A stretch of DNA of 64,000 nucleotides from Puccinellia tenuiflora (Eukaryota; Streptophyta; Magnoliopsida; Poales; Poaceae). The translations under genes were made by a program, and so were the position numbers. Of this stretch, positions 1 through 11,465 are shown piece after piece (position 1 is the first letter of the stretch; every line of letters starts with the position of its first letter). The stretch covers positions 248,001 through 312,000 of the forward strand of contig QRDG01001831.1 of assembly GCA_012064385.1 (NCBI GenBank), in the 5' to 3' direction. A model generated the notes under the pieces. That model made no database searches, was not told the origin of the DNA, and saw only the letters and a list, made by a program, of their open reading frames with translations.

Positions 1-2328
1 TAACATCAGGCATTATTCTAATCAGCTAGGTAATCAACCATTTAATCCTGCAGCAGCATGCATTATATAAAGTACAAAACAATCCTTTGCACAAGGCAAA
101 AGCCAGCCACTAAGTACTACAAACCCCTAGGAAGCAGAGCAAAATAGAGCAAGGAGAAGGATAGGACATAAAACACAGCACAGCCACGTATAAGAAACCA
201 AGCATCGGTTGAGCTCTAAAAAGAATATCTTTAAGGGAGGTGGAAGATAGAACAAAACAGGGCCCAGGGTTAAAGTAGGCACACGCCTAGGCGCAGTTAA
301 GCGTTGAGCAGCGACCTTCCGTCTCGCTTCCCGTAAAAACGACCCAGTGTGCGCAAGGCGGAGCTAGGCGGGGCGCTTATGTGGTAGGCATACGCCTGCG
401 TGCGCAGAGGCGGAGCTAGGCAGGAGGGGAAGCGGCTGCTGAGCATGGAAAGCCGGCGGGCAGGAGAAGGGAAAATTGAGGGAAAACAGAGACCCCAAGT
501 GTGAGACCGTGAGAGAAGGGAGAGAGCTTGCGGCAGGACCTTCCTCCTAGCATCCACCTCGTGCACCGGCCACCGGCTCGTCCACTGTCCACCGACCTCT
601 CTCTCGTCCTCATCTCCACTGGCTCGAGCTCCTCACCGACCTTGCCTCGAGTTCCCCTCCCCCTTAGGTATCCTCTACTTCTCCCCTGCTTGTGATTGCT
701 GTGCTGCTGCTCTAGTGCTCTCTTAGATCTGATCTTGTGCAAGTGCTTGCTGCTGATGTGCGTGCTGCTGCCTGCTGCTCTGCTGCTTTAGGGTTATACC
801 CAGAAAACTGAATTTGTGCCTCCTCAGTTCCTCCCCTGTTCCTGTCCGAACAACGTCCATGCGGAACACTCAAGAGACGATTAGAATAAGCGGAGGCACA
901 CCGCTGGCTCAGTGCCTAGCGATTCAAAAAACCTTGACAGGGCCCCGAGCAAAAGAGAGCAGGGGAGGACAGGGAGAAGGAGGGAGGAGGAAGACAAGCC
1001 ACACCTTGCTGCTCCGGTGAGAGAGGGCTGCGCCAGAGGAGGAACCAAAACCAGAGAGGAGCAAGCCCACACAGGTCTGGCTCCTGGACGGTGGTGCTCT
1101 AGCTGCTGTGCTGGCCACCGCCTAGGGTCCAGAGGAGAGAACTCTCCATCTCAATCGGGTTTGCTTCCCTTTTCTCTCCTCCTCCTCTTATTTACGTGTG
1201 TCTGATTTCCCTCTATTCCCCAGTTTCCCGCTTGCTCCCTTTCCCGCTCATTGCTCCAGTACTCTTGCTATGGCGTCCGCCTTGGCTCGGGGCGGCACCT
1301 TATGACGCCCTAGCGACGCTCCAGATGTTGCAAAGCTCTAAGGCGGACACCTTACGCTACAGTCAAAGGCAATCACGACGCCCTGCCGTCAGAGGGCACC
1401 CCAGTGCTAAACGACACTTAGGCAGCGCCTTAAAAACCTAGCCGCTCAGGATAGGACAGTGTGAGTTCATTGTGCGCATTGCCTACCCTATTGCTACATT
1501 AATCTGTGTCTCCGTTGTCCTTGGATATGTTGATGACCAGCAGGGCCTTCCATGTTGTGTAATGATGATCCCGGATGGGGATTACTTAGTTGTATTAAGT
1601 GAGTCCAAGTAGATTACTAGGTCAATACTTTTGAATTTCTTGTACAGAGTTGGATATACTAAGACAATTTGAAAGCAAAGATGCTTACATGTTATGCTTA
1701 CCAGTAGCAAGAATGGATTTAAAATCCTCATGTGTTACTCACAGAAACACTAGGTGAAACACACCTTTAATTAAGCAACCAGTCCCAACTAGGCATCTAC
1801 TATAGCAATAAAACATATTTTTCACCAATAAAAAATATATAGTTGCAAAATAATGCTTATAAAAGCCAGCTGCTGTAGCTAGCAAGATTAATGAAAGCAC
1901 CTGAAACACGATCAGGAAAAAATATGCATGATGTAAACTATCCAACCTGGAACTAACAGGTAGAACGACTAGAAAACTCCTTTATGCCCTACAAGTAACC
2001 AAGAGAAAACATTACAAGATTGGTATATAATCTCCTAAATACAAACACTTTTTTCTCTATATATTTATTAATTCATGCACAGTCTTTTACATTAGTTAAT
2101 GCCAAAAACTTTTTATAATATGTATGCTTTTCAAAATGACTAGTCCATGCAAGCTCACGGGTTGATGAGTGATGGCTAGTACATCTTAATTTTCATGCAC
2201 CCACTCTATAGAAACACAACATATATGCTCTCAAAATTATACTTATTGAATGTCAAGATAGAATGTGTGAAGCGTAAGGCTACATTATTTAATGATTGCT
2301 GGTAATATACCAAATCTCATGCTGCTCA
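1..2328. other. Unassigned non-coding sequence
   Basis: I see no convincing gene here. Only short, overlapping, compositionally biased reading frames occur, with no recognisable domain. Two stretches, about 270-430 and 1260-1440, are richer in GC and contain recurring GGCGGAGCTAGGC-like and GGCGCCT-like words that suggest an old repeat, but I could not define ends. The AT-rich part from about 1450 to 2328 looks like ordinary intergenic DNA into which the Copia element inserted. Confidence 0.4.
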
Positions 2329-2333
2329 CAAAA

Positions 2334-2493
2334 TGTTGAACCGTAGCTGGGCCTGTTATGTTGCTGGCCCATGTGGCCCATCTAGTCTCAGCCTCATATA
2401 TATACAAGTGACCTCCAGTGAGAAACCCTACGTGACACAAGAAGCTGCATCTCTTCCAGGTTAGCCACCATCTCCAGAACTCAAGAAACTACA
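2334..2493 (+). repeat. Copia left (5') LTR
   Basis: 160 bp from TGTTGAACCG to AACTACA. It carries a TATATATA stretch (about 2396-2404) that could act as the core promoter. It differs from the right copy at 3 positions by hand count. Confidence 0.95.
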
Positions 2494-2505
2494 TGGTATC
2501 AGAGC
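2494..2505 (+). promoter_or_regulatory. Copia primer-binding site (initiator Met tRNA type)
   Basis: TGGTATCAGAGC starts at the base after the left LTR. This 12-mer is the standard plant initiator methionine tRNA complement used to prime minus-strand synthesis. Confidence 0.93.
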
Positions 2506-2599
2506 TAAGGTTGAAGATGGAGATGGAGTGACCCGATCTGTGCAAGCTGCAGCGGATCTGGTGGTTCTGCATCAAGAGAGTGTTGTGCACAGCTCAACC

Positions 2600-3466
2600 A
2601 TGGGGGACGACCTGACGAAGGTGCTGAGCAAGCTGACGGAGATTCTCACCCTCAACAGTGCAGGAGGTGCTGCTGCAGCCAGGACAGCAGATGGAGCAGG
2701 GGCAGAGGGAGTGCCGAAGCTGGAACTGACGCCAAATGAGGTCAAACTGGAGGGGGTCAGTAATTATTTGAGCTGGTCCAGAAGAGGACTGTTGCTGCTG
2801 AAGATGAAGGCTGTGGAAGGATATGTGCTGGAAGAAGTCAACGAACCTGAAGACAAGAAGGGTGCTGAGTGGAAGAAATGGAGCATTATTGATTCAGGTA
2901 TACTTGCGTGGTTGCTCAGCTCTTTAACTCCATCGGTTGCTGCATCTGTTGAAGCTCTTTCTGCCTCGAAGGAGGTATGGGAAGCCTTATCTCAGATGTA
3001 TTCTGGTAAGGGAAATGTGATGTTGGTCTCTCAACTTGAGGACAGAGTGCATGATCTGATTCAAGGTGAAAAACCAGTGATGACCTATGTAGAGGAACTG
3101 AAGCAGTTATGGGCAGATTTGGATCATCTTGATCCGTTGGTGCTACCTCATTCTGAATGTGTTGTCGCAGCAAAGAAATGGATTGAAGGCAGGAGGGTGC
3201 TGAAGTTTTTAAAGGGATTGGATAAAAAATTTGAGAATAGAAGGGCAAGTTTGATGCATCAAACTCAGTTACCTTCACTTGAAGCTGCTATTGCTGCCAC
3301 TACGCAGGAGGAGACAAGACTGAAATGCAATGAAAATGGAGGATTCACACAAAGACCTTCCTATCATGTGTCTGAGAGGCAGGAGACTAGGGGTTGCTAC
3401 AACTGTGGAGTGAGTGGTCACCTAAGCTACCAATGTACTGACCCACCACGTCGGAGAAGTTTTTAG
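2600..3466 (+). pseudogene. Copia gag (capsid/nucleocapsid) with terminal frameshift
   Basis: I take the first in-frame ATG at 2600, which has a good plant context (ACCATGG); upstream in-frame triplets are not ATG. The product resembles the plant Copia gag (UBN2-type) family: a helical gag region with W/L-rich stretches (LSWSRRGLLLLK, LKFLKGLD) and near the C terminus a zinc knuckle CYNCGVSGHLSYQC (CX2CX4HX4C) that binds RNA. The frame stops at 3466 just after the knuckle. The RG/GY-rich linker expected next continues in another frame, consistent with one extra T in a T run near 3460. In an intact element gag and pol form one polyprotein. Confidence 0.88.
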
Positions 3467-4815
3467 AGGCAACAGGTACAACAGGGGATACTACAGAGGT
3501 GCACCTAGAGGCAGATATGGAGGAAGTTACTATCACAACTCAGGTGGTCCACAAGGAGGGGCCAGAGCTAACATGACAGACATGGAGGGAGGTCAATCAA
3601 CGGTAACACAAAATCAAGGAAGTGCAACTATACGTGAAGTGCAGAAAGATGGACAGCAAGGAGAAACAAGCTTCGGACAGTTTGCCCACTTTGTCTACAC
3701 CGACAAAGGTAACACTGAAAATGCCTCTCTAGCTACTCATAAGCTAGATTCTGATTGGGTACTAGATAGTGGAGCATCAAGGCATGTTCCTGGTAATATT
3801 AGAGAGTTTGACTTGTACAATCAGTATCCTTCAACATATCATGAAACCATTCAAACAGCAGATGGTACTGCCCAACCAGTAAGAGGTGTTGGAGTTGTCA
3901 AATGTTCATCTAGCATAAAGTTATCATCTGTCCTATACGTGCCTGCATTTCCAGTGAACTTGATCTCAATGAGTAGTTTGATTGATCAGATTGATTGCCG
4001 CATTACTGTCGATAAGTATACGTGTTTGATTCAGGAGAGGAGGACTGGAAGGAAGCTTGGGGAAGGAATCAGGCGTAGAGGGCTATGGAACCTGGACCGA
4101 GAGAAGTCTGAGATGCAGGGATACTCAATGGTGCTCGCAGCGGTCCAAGGTGACAAGGAGACCAAGGCCATGATACATCATTGCCGTATGGGGCACATTT
4201 CTTTTGATAAGATGATCAGAGTTTTTCCTGATGTAATGAGTGGAGTAGACATGAGTAAACTAAAATGTGATGCATGTGAGTATGCTAAACATACCAGATC
4301 ATCTTATGTGAGTAAGGGCCTCAGAAGTATAGCTCCCTTCACTCGCTCCCTTCACTCTTGTGCACTCTGATGTATGGACATGTCCCAATATTTCTATTAG
4401 TGGAATGAAATATTTTGTTACCTTCATTGACTGCTATACTCGCATGACTTGGGTGTACCTCTTACGCCACAAAGATGAGGTGTTTCGATGCTTCCAGGAT
4501 TTCAGTGCATATGTAAACACTCAGTTTAAGGTGCAGGTGCAAATGCTTAGGTCTGATAATGGGACAGAATATGTTAACAAGAGATTTGGAGAATTCTTAT
4601 CAGAGAAAGGCATCATGCATCAGACTTCGTGTCCGGATACACCCCCCCAAAATGGAGTAGCTGAAAGAAAGAATCGCCACATATTGGAGGTAACTCGGTC
4701 TCTCATGTACACTATGAATGTACCTAAATTTTTGTGGGGTGAGGCTGTTCTAACTGCCACCTATCATATTAATCGCATGCCTTCACGGATTATTGGCATG
4801 AAATCTCCCGTGTGA
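3467..4815 (+). pseudogene. Copia protease and integrase, frameshifted
   Basis: After the gag frameshift the reading continues with the aspartic protease (WVLDSGASRH near 3755). It is followed by the integrase zinc-binding region (HHCRMGHISF, later CDACEYAKH) and the catalytic core with DCYTRMTW, LRSDNGTEY and PQNGVAERKNRHILE, which supply the D, D and E residues. A perfect 13-bp tandem duplication (4332-4344 and 4345-4357) lies between the zinc region and the core and shifts the frame by +1. A further 1-bp insertion in a C run near 4808 creates the stop at 4813-4815. The pieces therefore cannot give one protein, although each domain is well preserved. Confidence 0.9.
4332..4357 (+). repeat. 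13-bp tandem duplication causing a Copia frameshift
   Basis: GCTCCCTTCACTC occurs twice back to back. Thirteen is 1 modulo 3, which matches the frame change between the zinc-binding part and the catalytic core of integrase. Confidence 0.9.
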
Positions 4816-4863
4816 GCTTCTATTTGGTGAAAACAAGTTCAATGTTGTTCCCAGAGTCTTTGA

Positions 4864-5823
4864 GTGCACTTGCTTTGTCCGAGATCACAGACCCCAGTGA
4901 GCAAGCTCGACCCCAAGGCTGTGAAATGCATCTTTATTGGCTATCCCTCCGGACAACAGGGATACAAATGCTGGAATCCAACTGAGCGCAGAACATTTGT
5001 GAGTATGGATATTACCTTTCGTGAGTCTGAACCTTTTTATGGGGAGCAAATAGATTTGAGCATGTTGTTTGAAGAGCTTGATCATCTGTCTCCTTCGACT
5101 GATGGTCAAGAGGGGGAGAATACATCTATAGAGAGGCATTCTCCTCCGCTGATGATTGGATCGGTCCCCATCTCTATTCCAAATTCTGAAATTAGTGGTG
5201 CTCATACAACTGCGCAACAACAACCACTTCGTGTGTACTCAAGGAGGCGTCGTGAGGTTGTTGAACAAGGGGAGAATGCTGAGCAGGGGGCTCATACAAC
5301 TGCGCAACAACAACCACTTCGTGTGTACTCAAGGAGGCGCCGTGAGGTTGTTGAACAAGGGGAGAATGCTGAGCAGGGGGAGGACAATAACCCGGTACAG
5401 GAGGAGCCACACATGCAAGAGGAAGAACAATCTTCTAGTGCAACACCAGATGCAAACTCAAATGTCTCTGAGGGGTCGATAAACTTACCAATTGCACTTA
5501 GAAAGGGGACAAGAGCGGCTACAACCAAACCCGTGGATCGGTATGGCTTCAATGCTCATGACATTAGCAACTATGTTTCATATGAAGGCTTGTCTTCCTC
5601 CTATCGATCATTTGTTGCGTCCCTGCAATTAGTGTCTACTCCCACTGATTGGAGAGTGGCACAACAAGACCCTAAGTGGTGTGCAGCTATGAGAGAAGAG
5701 TTGGAAGCATTGAGGAAGAATCAAACTTGGGAGTTGACTGACTTACCAGAAGGAAAGAAGGAAAGAGAGCAGTTGGATGCAAGTGGGTATTTACAATCAA
5801 ACAAAATCCTGAAGGGAAAATAG
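4864..5823 (+). pseudogene. Copia integrase C-terminal region and start of reverse transcriptase
   Basis: This section encodes the conserved integrase tail KAVKCIFIGY and GYKCWNP, then a low-complexity linker that includes an exact 30-residue duplication, and finally the N-terminal part of the Copia reverse transcriptase (DPKWCAAMREELEAL, NQTWEL). The correct frame changes near 4900 and again near 5780, and a stop lies at 5821-5823. It continues the same polyprotein as the flanking entries and has no start codon of its own. Confidence 0.85.
5200..5379 (+). repeat. 90-bp tandem duplication inside Copia pol
   Basis: Two 90-bp units (5200-5289, 5290-5379) differ at about one position. The length keeps the frame, so the translation repeats 30 residues (beginning AHTTAQQQPLRVYSRRRR) in the integrase to reverse transcriptase linker. 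It looks like a recent slippage or repair duplication. Confidence 0.92.
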
Positions 5824-7168
5824 AAAGGTATAAAGCAAGGCTGGTTGCAAGGGGATATAGTCAAGTATATGGCATTGACTATGATGAAACCTTTGCTCCT
5901 GTGGCAAAAATGAATACTGTGAGGATCCTGATATCATGCGCAGCAAATTTTGGATGGCCAGTATAAAAAATGCTTTCCTGCATGGTGATCTACAGGAAGA
6001 GGTGTATATGGAGGTGCCGCCAGGAATGGCTGCAGATGGAAATGGAGGTAAAGTGTGCAAATTAAAAAAGGCTCTTTATGGTCTGAAACAATCTCCTAGA
6101 GCATGGTTTGATCGTTTTAGAAGGGCTGTGTGTGGTATGGGATATGGACAGTGTAATGGTGATCACACGGTGTTTTACAAACACTCAAATCATAAGATTA
6201 CTATTCTGGCGGTTTATGTGGATGATATTATAATTACTGGTGATGATGAAGCTGAAATAGTTAGATTGAAGGGGTGTTTGAGCAACACTTTTGAGGTGAA
6301 GGATCTTGGCCAACTCAAGTATTTCCTTGGTATAGAAGTTGCCCGATCTCTAAGAGGCATAGTATTGACGCAACGCAAGTATGTCCTCGATCTCCTGATT
6401 GAAACAGGAATGATGCAGTGCCAAGCAGCCGCAACTCCCATAGATATAAATTATCGGATAACAGCTGAATCTGGGGAATTGGTAGAAAAGGAAAATTATC
6501 ATAAACTTGTAGGAAAGCTGCTGTATCTATGTCAAACAAGGCCGGACATTGCTTTTGCTGTGAGCATTGTAAGTAGATATATGCATGAGCCTAGGACTGG
6601 TCACTTGGATGCAGTATATCGAATTTTGAGATACCTAAAAGGGACTCCGGGAAAGGGTCTGTGGTTCAGAAGTAATGGACACCTAGTGATTGATGGTTAC
6701 AGCGATGCTGATTGGGCAAGTTGTCTTGATGACAGGAGGTCAACTTCAGGATACTATGTGTTCGTTGGAGGTAACTTGGTGTCATGGAGAAGTAAAAAGC
6801 AACCGGTTGTGTCAAAGTCTACTGCCGAGGCAGAATATCGGGCCATGTCTCAAGGATTGAGTGATATGCTATGGGTAAGAAATCTCTTAAGTGAGTTAAA
6901 GGTGCTGAAAGATGAACATCTGAATGTTTGGTGTGATAACAAGTCAGCCATATGCATAGCAAATAATCCAGTCCAACATGATAGAACCAAACATGTGGAG
7001 ATTAATAGATTCTTCATCAAGGAGAAAATAGATGCTGGAATTATCAAGATTGATTATGTGAACACCGGACAACAGATTGCAGATTGTTTAACAAAAGGAC
7101 TGGGAGCAAAGGAATGCAATTTGGCATGTGACAAGATGGGGATGATAGATATCTATCACCCATCTTGA
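5824..7168 (+). pseudogene. Copia reverse transcriptase and RNase H
   Basis: The polymerase core is nearly complete. Conserved parts are ERYKARLVARGY at the start (about 5823), NAFLHGDLQEEVYM, LYGLKQSPRAWF, the catalytic YVDDIIITG (about 6214-6240) and LGQLKYFLGIEV. RNase H follows with YSDADWAS, STAEAEYRAM, WCDNKSAICI and KHVEI. It ends at 7168, 7 bp before the right LTR. The segment from about 5936 on is open to the end, but the frame differs from the preceding section. Function in the intact family: copying the element RNA into cDNA in cytoplasmic virus-like particles. Confidence 0.92.
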
Positions 7169-7175
7169 GGGGGAG
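7165..7175 (+). promoter_or_regulatory. Copia polypurine tract
   Basis: TTGAGGGGGAG lies directly 5' of the right LTR. It is the usual primer for plus-strand DNA synthesis. Confidence 0.88.
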
Positions 7176-7335
7176 TGTTGAACCGTAACTGGGCCTATTA
7201 TGTTGCTGGCCCATGTGGCCCATCTAGTCTCAGCCTCATATATATACAAGTGACCTCCAGTGAGAAACCCTACGTGACACAAGAAGCTGCATCTCTCCCA
7301 GGTTAGCCACCATCTCCAGAACTCAAGAAACTACA
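7176..7335 (+). repeat. Copia right (3') LTR
   Basis: 160 bp, TGTTGAACCG to AACTACA, 3 differences from the left LTR by hand count. It is followed by the CAAAA duplication. Confidence 0.95.
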
Positions 7336-7340
7336 CAAAA

Positions 7341-8982
7341 TGAGGTACTCATAGTGTCCTAATACTATTGAAGCTTACGAACTCGTGTTTTTTAATGTTA
7401 TACTACACTATTTCACAGTGCAACCGATATACTAATGCTATGTCATGCCCTACCATGCAATGCTATGTCTGTCCTTCAATGGTGAAAGTGCCATTTCATA
7501 ACCCCATGTTTTATGGCGGACTGATATACTCTTACATGCAAGTGCTTTATCATATACAGTAGTCCATCAAAGTGGAGGGACAAGACTGCGAGTCTGCGAG
7601 TTTCAGAGTTGAATCATTGGGAGCTTGTCCTGGACATAACGAAGCTGAAGATAATAACCCTTATATAGAGGTCTTACAGCTAAGATAGAATGCAACAAGC
7701 TCAGTCTCTCCTTTCCAAACACAATATCTTATGTCCTAGCTTAGATCCAAATTGTTGAGGTCCTACAAACTGAAATCTTCATTGCTAAACAATGCACCAA
7801 TCTTATGCCCTATGAGTGACACTGATGCTGCTGCAAGACACATCCTGGGATCGCTCACAACTAGACAAAGTATTACCCAAGATGAGTCCATACACTGTCC
7901 TCTACCCTATAAGGTTTCACTGTTGTTACCAACTTTAGATATTACGCACGGCCATGCAAGATATGACCCATAAGCGGATCAAGCAATCCCTATGTATTTT
8001 GACATCTCTTTCTCACTCTCTTTATTCAATGGTATTCACCTTTCATAACTTGATTCTTGTAGTCTGGCTACTTCATCAATATATTTTCGTGATACATGAT
8101 CTCCTAGTACAAATTCAATATCTCCATAAGCTGGGAATTGAAGAGAGAAGCAGACAACACAGACGAATTACACATGTTAATTAGGGGATTATACTGCATG
8201 ATATCAATGGTTAAAGCAAATAAATCAAAGACAAACTGTTAGAAAAAACTGTGGTTTGCAGAGACATTTCACTAGAGTATTGTATGCGTCGCAAAAAAAT
8301 ATTTATGAAACTAGGTGAGACGTTCAATAGGAAGTTTAGATGGAGGAGATAGGCCACATGTGACGGACGGTTAGAAAACAACAAATTGTATGGCCCATTC
8401 AAATAAACTTCATATTAGACAACCCCAAATCGATTTGAGCAGCCTGTCAAGTTGTTAGTCGGCCAATATACTAGGCTGGAAACTAGAAGCCACTCAGGAC
8501 CAAGAGGTACTGGATTCTCTTTCGGATAGGCCCTGAAAGGTGAAGAAAGGCTGAAATGCCAACGGACCTCTGTCTATTCTCTAATTCACCCGATCTGATA
8601 GTACCCGTTTTTGGAACGTCCAGTGCCACCAACTCTGAACTAGATTTGCCAGCCGGGTGACTTGAGTTGGGCATCCAGCTTGCCACATCAAAGTTGGGGA
8701 AACCATGGGGAAAAGGGGATAGAGAAGAGGAGAGTGGTGGTAGGTACCCGTACCCTCAAGGCAAGAGCTGGATGCGAATGCAGAACTAAGTAGCGGCGAT
8801 GTCAAGTCACAATATTTTGCCCAACATTTGACTGAACTAAGCAATGGCAGGCAACTTGGGCTGTTTGGCCTGCCTTGCTTGCCCAAGCCCATGGTGTGCT
8901 CTCAAAGGGAAGGGGCGTTAGTTTCCTTCATAGAGAGGCCGCAAAAGTGAATTGGAGGAAGGGGAAAGTAGGTGAAGAATAA
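7341..8982. other. Intergenic sequence without recognised features
   Basis: AT-rich DNA with only short, unrelated reading frames. I see no domain, RNA gene or clear repeat end. If the HOS15-like gene on the minus strand is intact, its WD40 exons could lie here or further left, but I found no WD40 signature on that strand. Confidence 0.4.
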
Positions 8983-9626
8983 GGGACGTGTTTGGTTCGA
9001 CATTTTTGGCCTGTAATCGGATACCATCGACTGATACCGTTATCCATGTTTGTTTCGGAAAGGCCGGAATCAAATCCTGCGTAAACGAATTACACCGCTG
9101 TTTTAGGCTGATACCGCCCACCCCCCAACGTAATCATATTATGTTACCGGTGACACTGGCTTCAACTCCATCTTCCCCAACCTCGTCAGCCTCCCTCGGT
9201 TCCCTCGACCAAATCCTCCGCCGCCGGCCGCGGACCGCGCCCGTCCCTGTCCGCCGCCGGCCGCATCCATCGTCCGCCCGCATCCTCCGCCGCCCACCCC
9301 CAAGATCCCGTGCGCCCATCCAAGATCCCCTTCTAGCCGACGAGAGCTCGAGCTCATACAGGGTCCGCCCGACGACCTACTAGTCTTGTCCGCCCAACGA
9401 CCTGCTCGACCCGGCCGGGAGCTCATCCAGGACAGGATCTCAACGACCAGAACCTCTCCCTCTCCCTATACCACGACTTCTCCCTCTCCCATAGACCAGA
9501 GTTGCAACTTGATACCTTTACAGGCACAAACCAAACAAAACAGAGAATTGCCCGATCACATCTTGGTGCCACTGTTATCCCATTCCATTACCAATCCTGT
9601 TACCCCTTGCTGAAACAAACACGTCC
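8983..9626. mobile_element. Candidate non-autonomous TIR DNA transposon (MITE-like)
   Basis: The left end reads GGACGTGTTTGGTTC and the right end is its near reverse complement, GAAACAAACACGTCC (ending 9626). Such GGACGTGTTTGG termini are common in grass hAT or PIF/Harbinger non-autonomous elements. The left flank ends in TAA, but I cannot match a clean target duplication on the right, so the superfamily is open. The interior has a CG-rich block at about 9210-9320 with CCGCCG runs, which resembles captured promoter or 5' UTR sequence. There is no transposase. Confidence 0.5.
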
Positions 9627-10270
9627 AAGATGTGTAACAAGGATGGTGATAAGTTACAGCTGACAGCAACTAGGCTTCTTAACTTCCTGGTCAGTATCCC
9701 CTTCCATTCCTATAATTCCTTTGATGTGATTTAGATCCAGGCAGCAGTCCCCTTCTCCCCTACCATGTTCTTCGTATCCACTTTTTCCTCTGATCTATGT
9801 TCTTGCTCTGGCGAAGTAGTAGACTAGTACTAGCCTACTAGGAGGTGGCTGGGAGCTGCAACCTCATCTTGCATCAATCAGCAGGTAACAGCTGAGCCAC
9901 TACTGGCCCAGCCATAGGTGTCAAGCCAGCAAGTCCCGGTCCCGCGACTTGACTCTATTGTACATCTTGATAGATATGATCTAATAAACACCATACAATT
10001 CCAAAGTTCTATCACACATTGGCATTAGCACTAACAAACATTCACACATAAGTGAGTACATAAGTTTTCTATGGACAAAAAGTTTCTCTCAGTCAGATAT
10101 ATGACCATGGAAGACATCAAAAATTATGTTATGTAAGCATGACAGGTACCATAATAAATTTCTTTAGCTGTCGTTTCCATATTTATATATTACTAATTTG
10201 CATGGTGTCACAATGTTTACACCAAGAAGAGTAAAATCAACAAACTGTTACACAGAAGAAAAAAGCATGT
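9627..10270. other. Intergenic or downstream intron sequence
   Basis: No coding signature. On the minus strand it lies downstream of the third exon of the HOS15-like fragment, so it may be intron sequence of that gene. Confidence 0.35.
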
Positions 10271-10273
10271 TAA

Positions 10274-10303
10274 ATTGCCTCTACTGGCAAGGGAACCTCA
10301 TCA
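10274..10303 (-). repeat. Partial duplicate of the end of exon 3 of the HOS15-like gene
   Basis: About 30 bp (CTCTACTGGCAAGGGAACC and following) repeats, with a few mismatches, the 3' end of exon 3 at 10360-10390 (CTCCACTGGCAAGGGAATCC). On the minus strand it would encode KHDEVPLPVE-like residues against KHEEDSLASG in the exon. It may be a small local duplication or an extra short exon; I favour a duplication because the donor site is lost. Confidence 0.5.
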
Positions 10304-10357
10304 TGCTTACTATTGAAGGAGCGGTAAATGGGAATAAAACAGCTAACGATTAATTAC

Positions 10358-11465
10358 CTCCACTGGCAAGGGAATCCTCTTCATGCTTAAACTTATCGAT
10401 ACGCTCTATGTGTTGTTTTTCCCTTTCCTTGTCTTTCTCTTGCACCTTGTCATTTTCCCTGTCTTGGTCTTTTTCTTTGTCATGGCACTCTCTCTCCCGT
10501 TCACCTGCAAGCCGATGGTCATGTTCCTCGATGCATTCTTTCTCCTTTCCCTTGTCTTTGTCAAGGTCAATTTGAAGCCTCTCCCTTTTTCTCTTCTTCA
10601 CAATTTGTTGCAACTCCTCAACATGTTTTGTGATGATTTCAATAGGTTCCAGAAGGGCAAAATCCTTCTCGACTTCTTCATCGTTCTGAAACAAGAAAAC
10701 TGCATGATGTACCACATAAATATCAGCCACACAAAAAAAGTAAAAGATAAACATTGCTTACTTCATCAGTATTTGCTTCTAATTCTATGTATTGGAGGCC
10801 TTTCTGCACGATGGTGATAAGAGCACCAGGGGGGACAACATTTCCATCTATCACACCTTTATGTATCCCTGCTTCATACCCTAAAGTGAACGCGGCATGA
10901 ACAAAGCCTGGAAATGTTGGTTGGAAGAGACACGGTTGTTATCAGTGAAAACTGAGAAGAAAAAAGCGATCCAACATGACTACAGATAGCAATTATCTAG
11001 AAGCGTGCAATGGAAATGCAGAAAATATGATGAAGAATAATAAGAAAGAGCTGCACGGAAGAAATTGACAAGGATGGGACAGAAGTTGAGAGATCCTGAA
11101 GAAACAACCTTCCCTCAAAGAATTACATCATTCCAAACAGGCCCTAAAGGTAGATTAGTAAGAGAAACGACGCTGCATAACCTGGAACAGAAATCCCAAT
11201 CTAAAAGTGGCACAACTAGACGAACCATATGCCCAGAGATCGATTTGTGCATTATCAGATCCTATTTTATGTACCGCGCAAATCCACCATAAGCGGCACG
11301 AAGAGCCCTAAGCCCTAAATCCGTGCAAAGAGGGAGGGCATGCCAGATTCTGTGGACCTAATCAAATCGAAACGTAGCACGAAGGGATAGATCGAGGTGC
11401 GAACCGGATTCCTGGAGATAGCGGAAGACGAGGAAGTTGAGCTCCGCCGAGGTGATGGCTCCCAT
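10358..11465 (-). pseudogene. HOS15-like: 5' portion of a HOS15/TBL1-like LisH-WD40 gene (exons 1-3)
   Basis: Three exons with GT-AG borders join in frame: 11405-11465 (ATG at 11463-11465), 10762-10907 and 10358-10685. Together they encode about 178 residues. Exons 1 and 2 form a LisH domain (TSAELNFLVFRYLQESG, then AAFTLGYEAGIHKGVIDGN, VPPGALI and VQKGLQYIELEAN), typical of TBL1/TBLR1 and Arabidopsis HOS15. Exon 3 gives the conserved EKDFALLEPIEIITKHVEEL region and the lysine/glutamate-rich coiled-coil segment. Known role of the family: a WD40 corepressor component in histone deacetylase complexes in the nucleus. The C-terminal WD40 repeats are not found downstream, so this is either a truncated or captured copy, or a gene continuing left of the window. 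Exon 3 ends at a plausible donor (GAG/GTAATT). Confidence 0.8.

Larger units (their letters stand above)
2329..7340 (+). mobile_element. Complete-length Copia LTR retrotransposon with 160-bp LTRs (coding region degenerate)
   Basis: Two 160-bp direct repeats bound the element at 2334-2493 and 7176-7335, both starting TG and ending CA. A 5-bp target duplication CAAAA lies at 2329-2333 and 7336-7340. The primer-binding site TGGTATCAGAGC (initiator Met tRNA type) directly follows the left LTR, and a purine-rich tract precedes the right LTR. Domain order gag, protease, integrase, reverse transcriptase, RNase H is diagnostic of Copia. I count 3 differences between the LTRs (about 1.9 percent), which points to a fairly recent insertion. 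The polyprotein is split by several small indels, so it cannot move by itself. The short LTRs would fit the Ale/Retrofit lineage, but that is a guess. Confidence 0.96.

Noticed and set aside
297..1441. Several overlapping 60-110 residue frames at the left end
   Set aside because: They overlap on both strands in biased sequence, with no splice or domain support.
2494..2505. tRNA gene at the TGGTATCAGAGC words (also 36371, 43611, 56301, 59801)
   Set aside because: These are primer-binding sites directly next to LTR ends; no cloverleaf is present.
2916..3278. Minus-strand open frame opposite Copia gag
   Set aside because: Shadow of the sense coding region; no similarity to known domains. The same holds for antisense frames over all pol genes.
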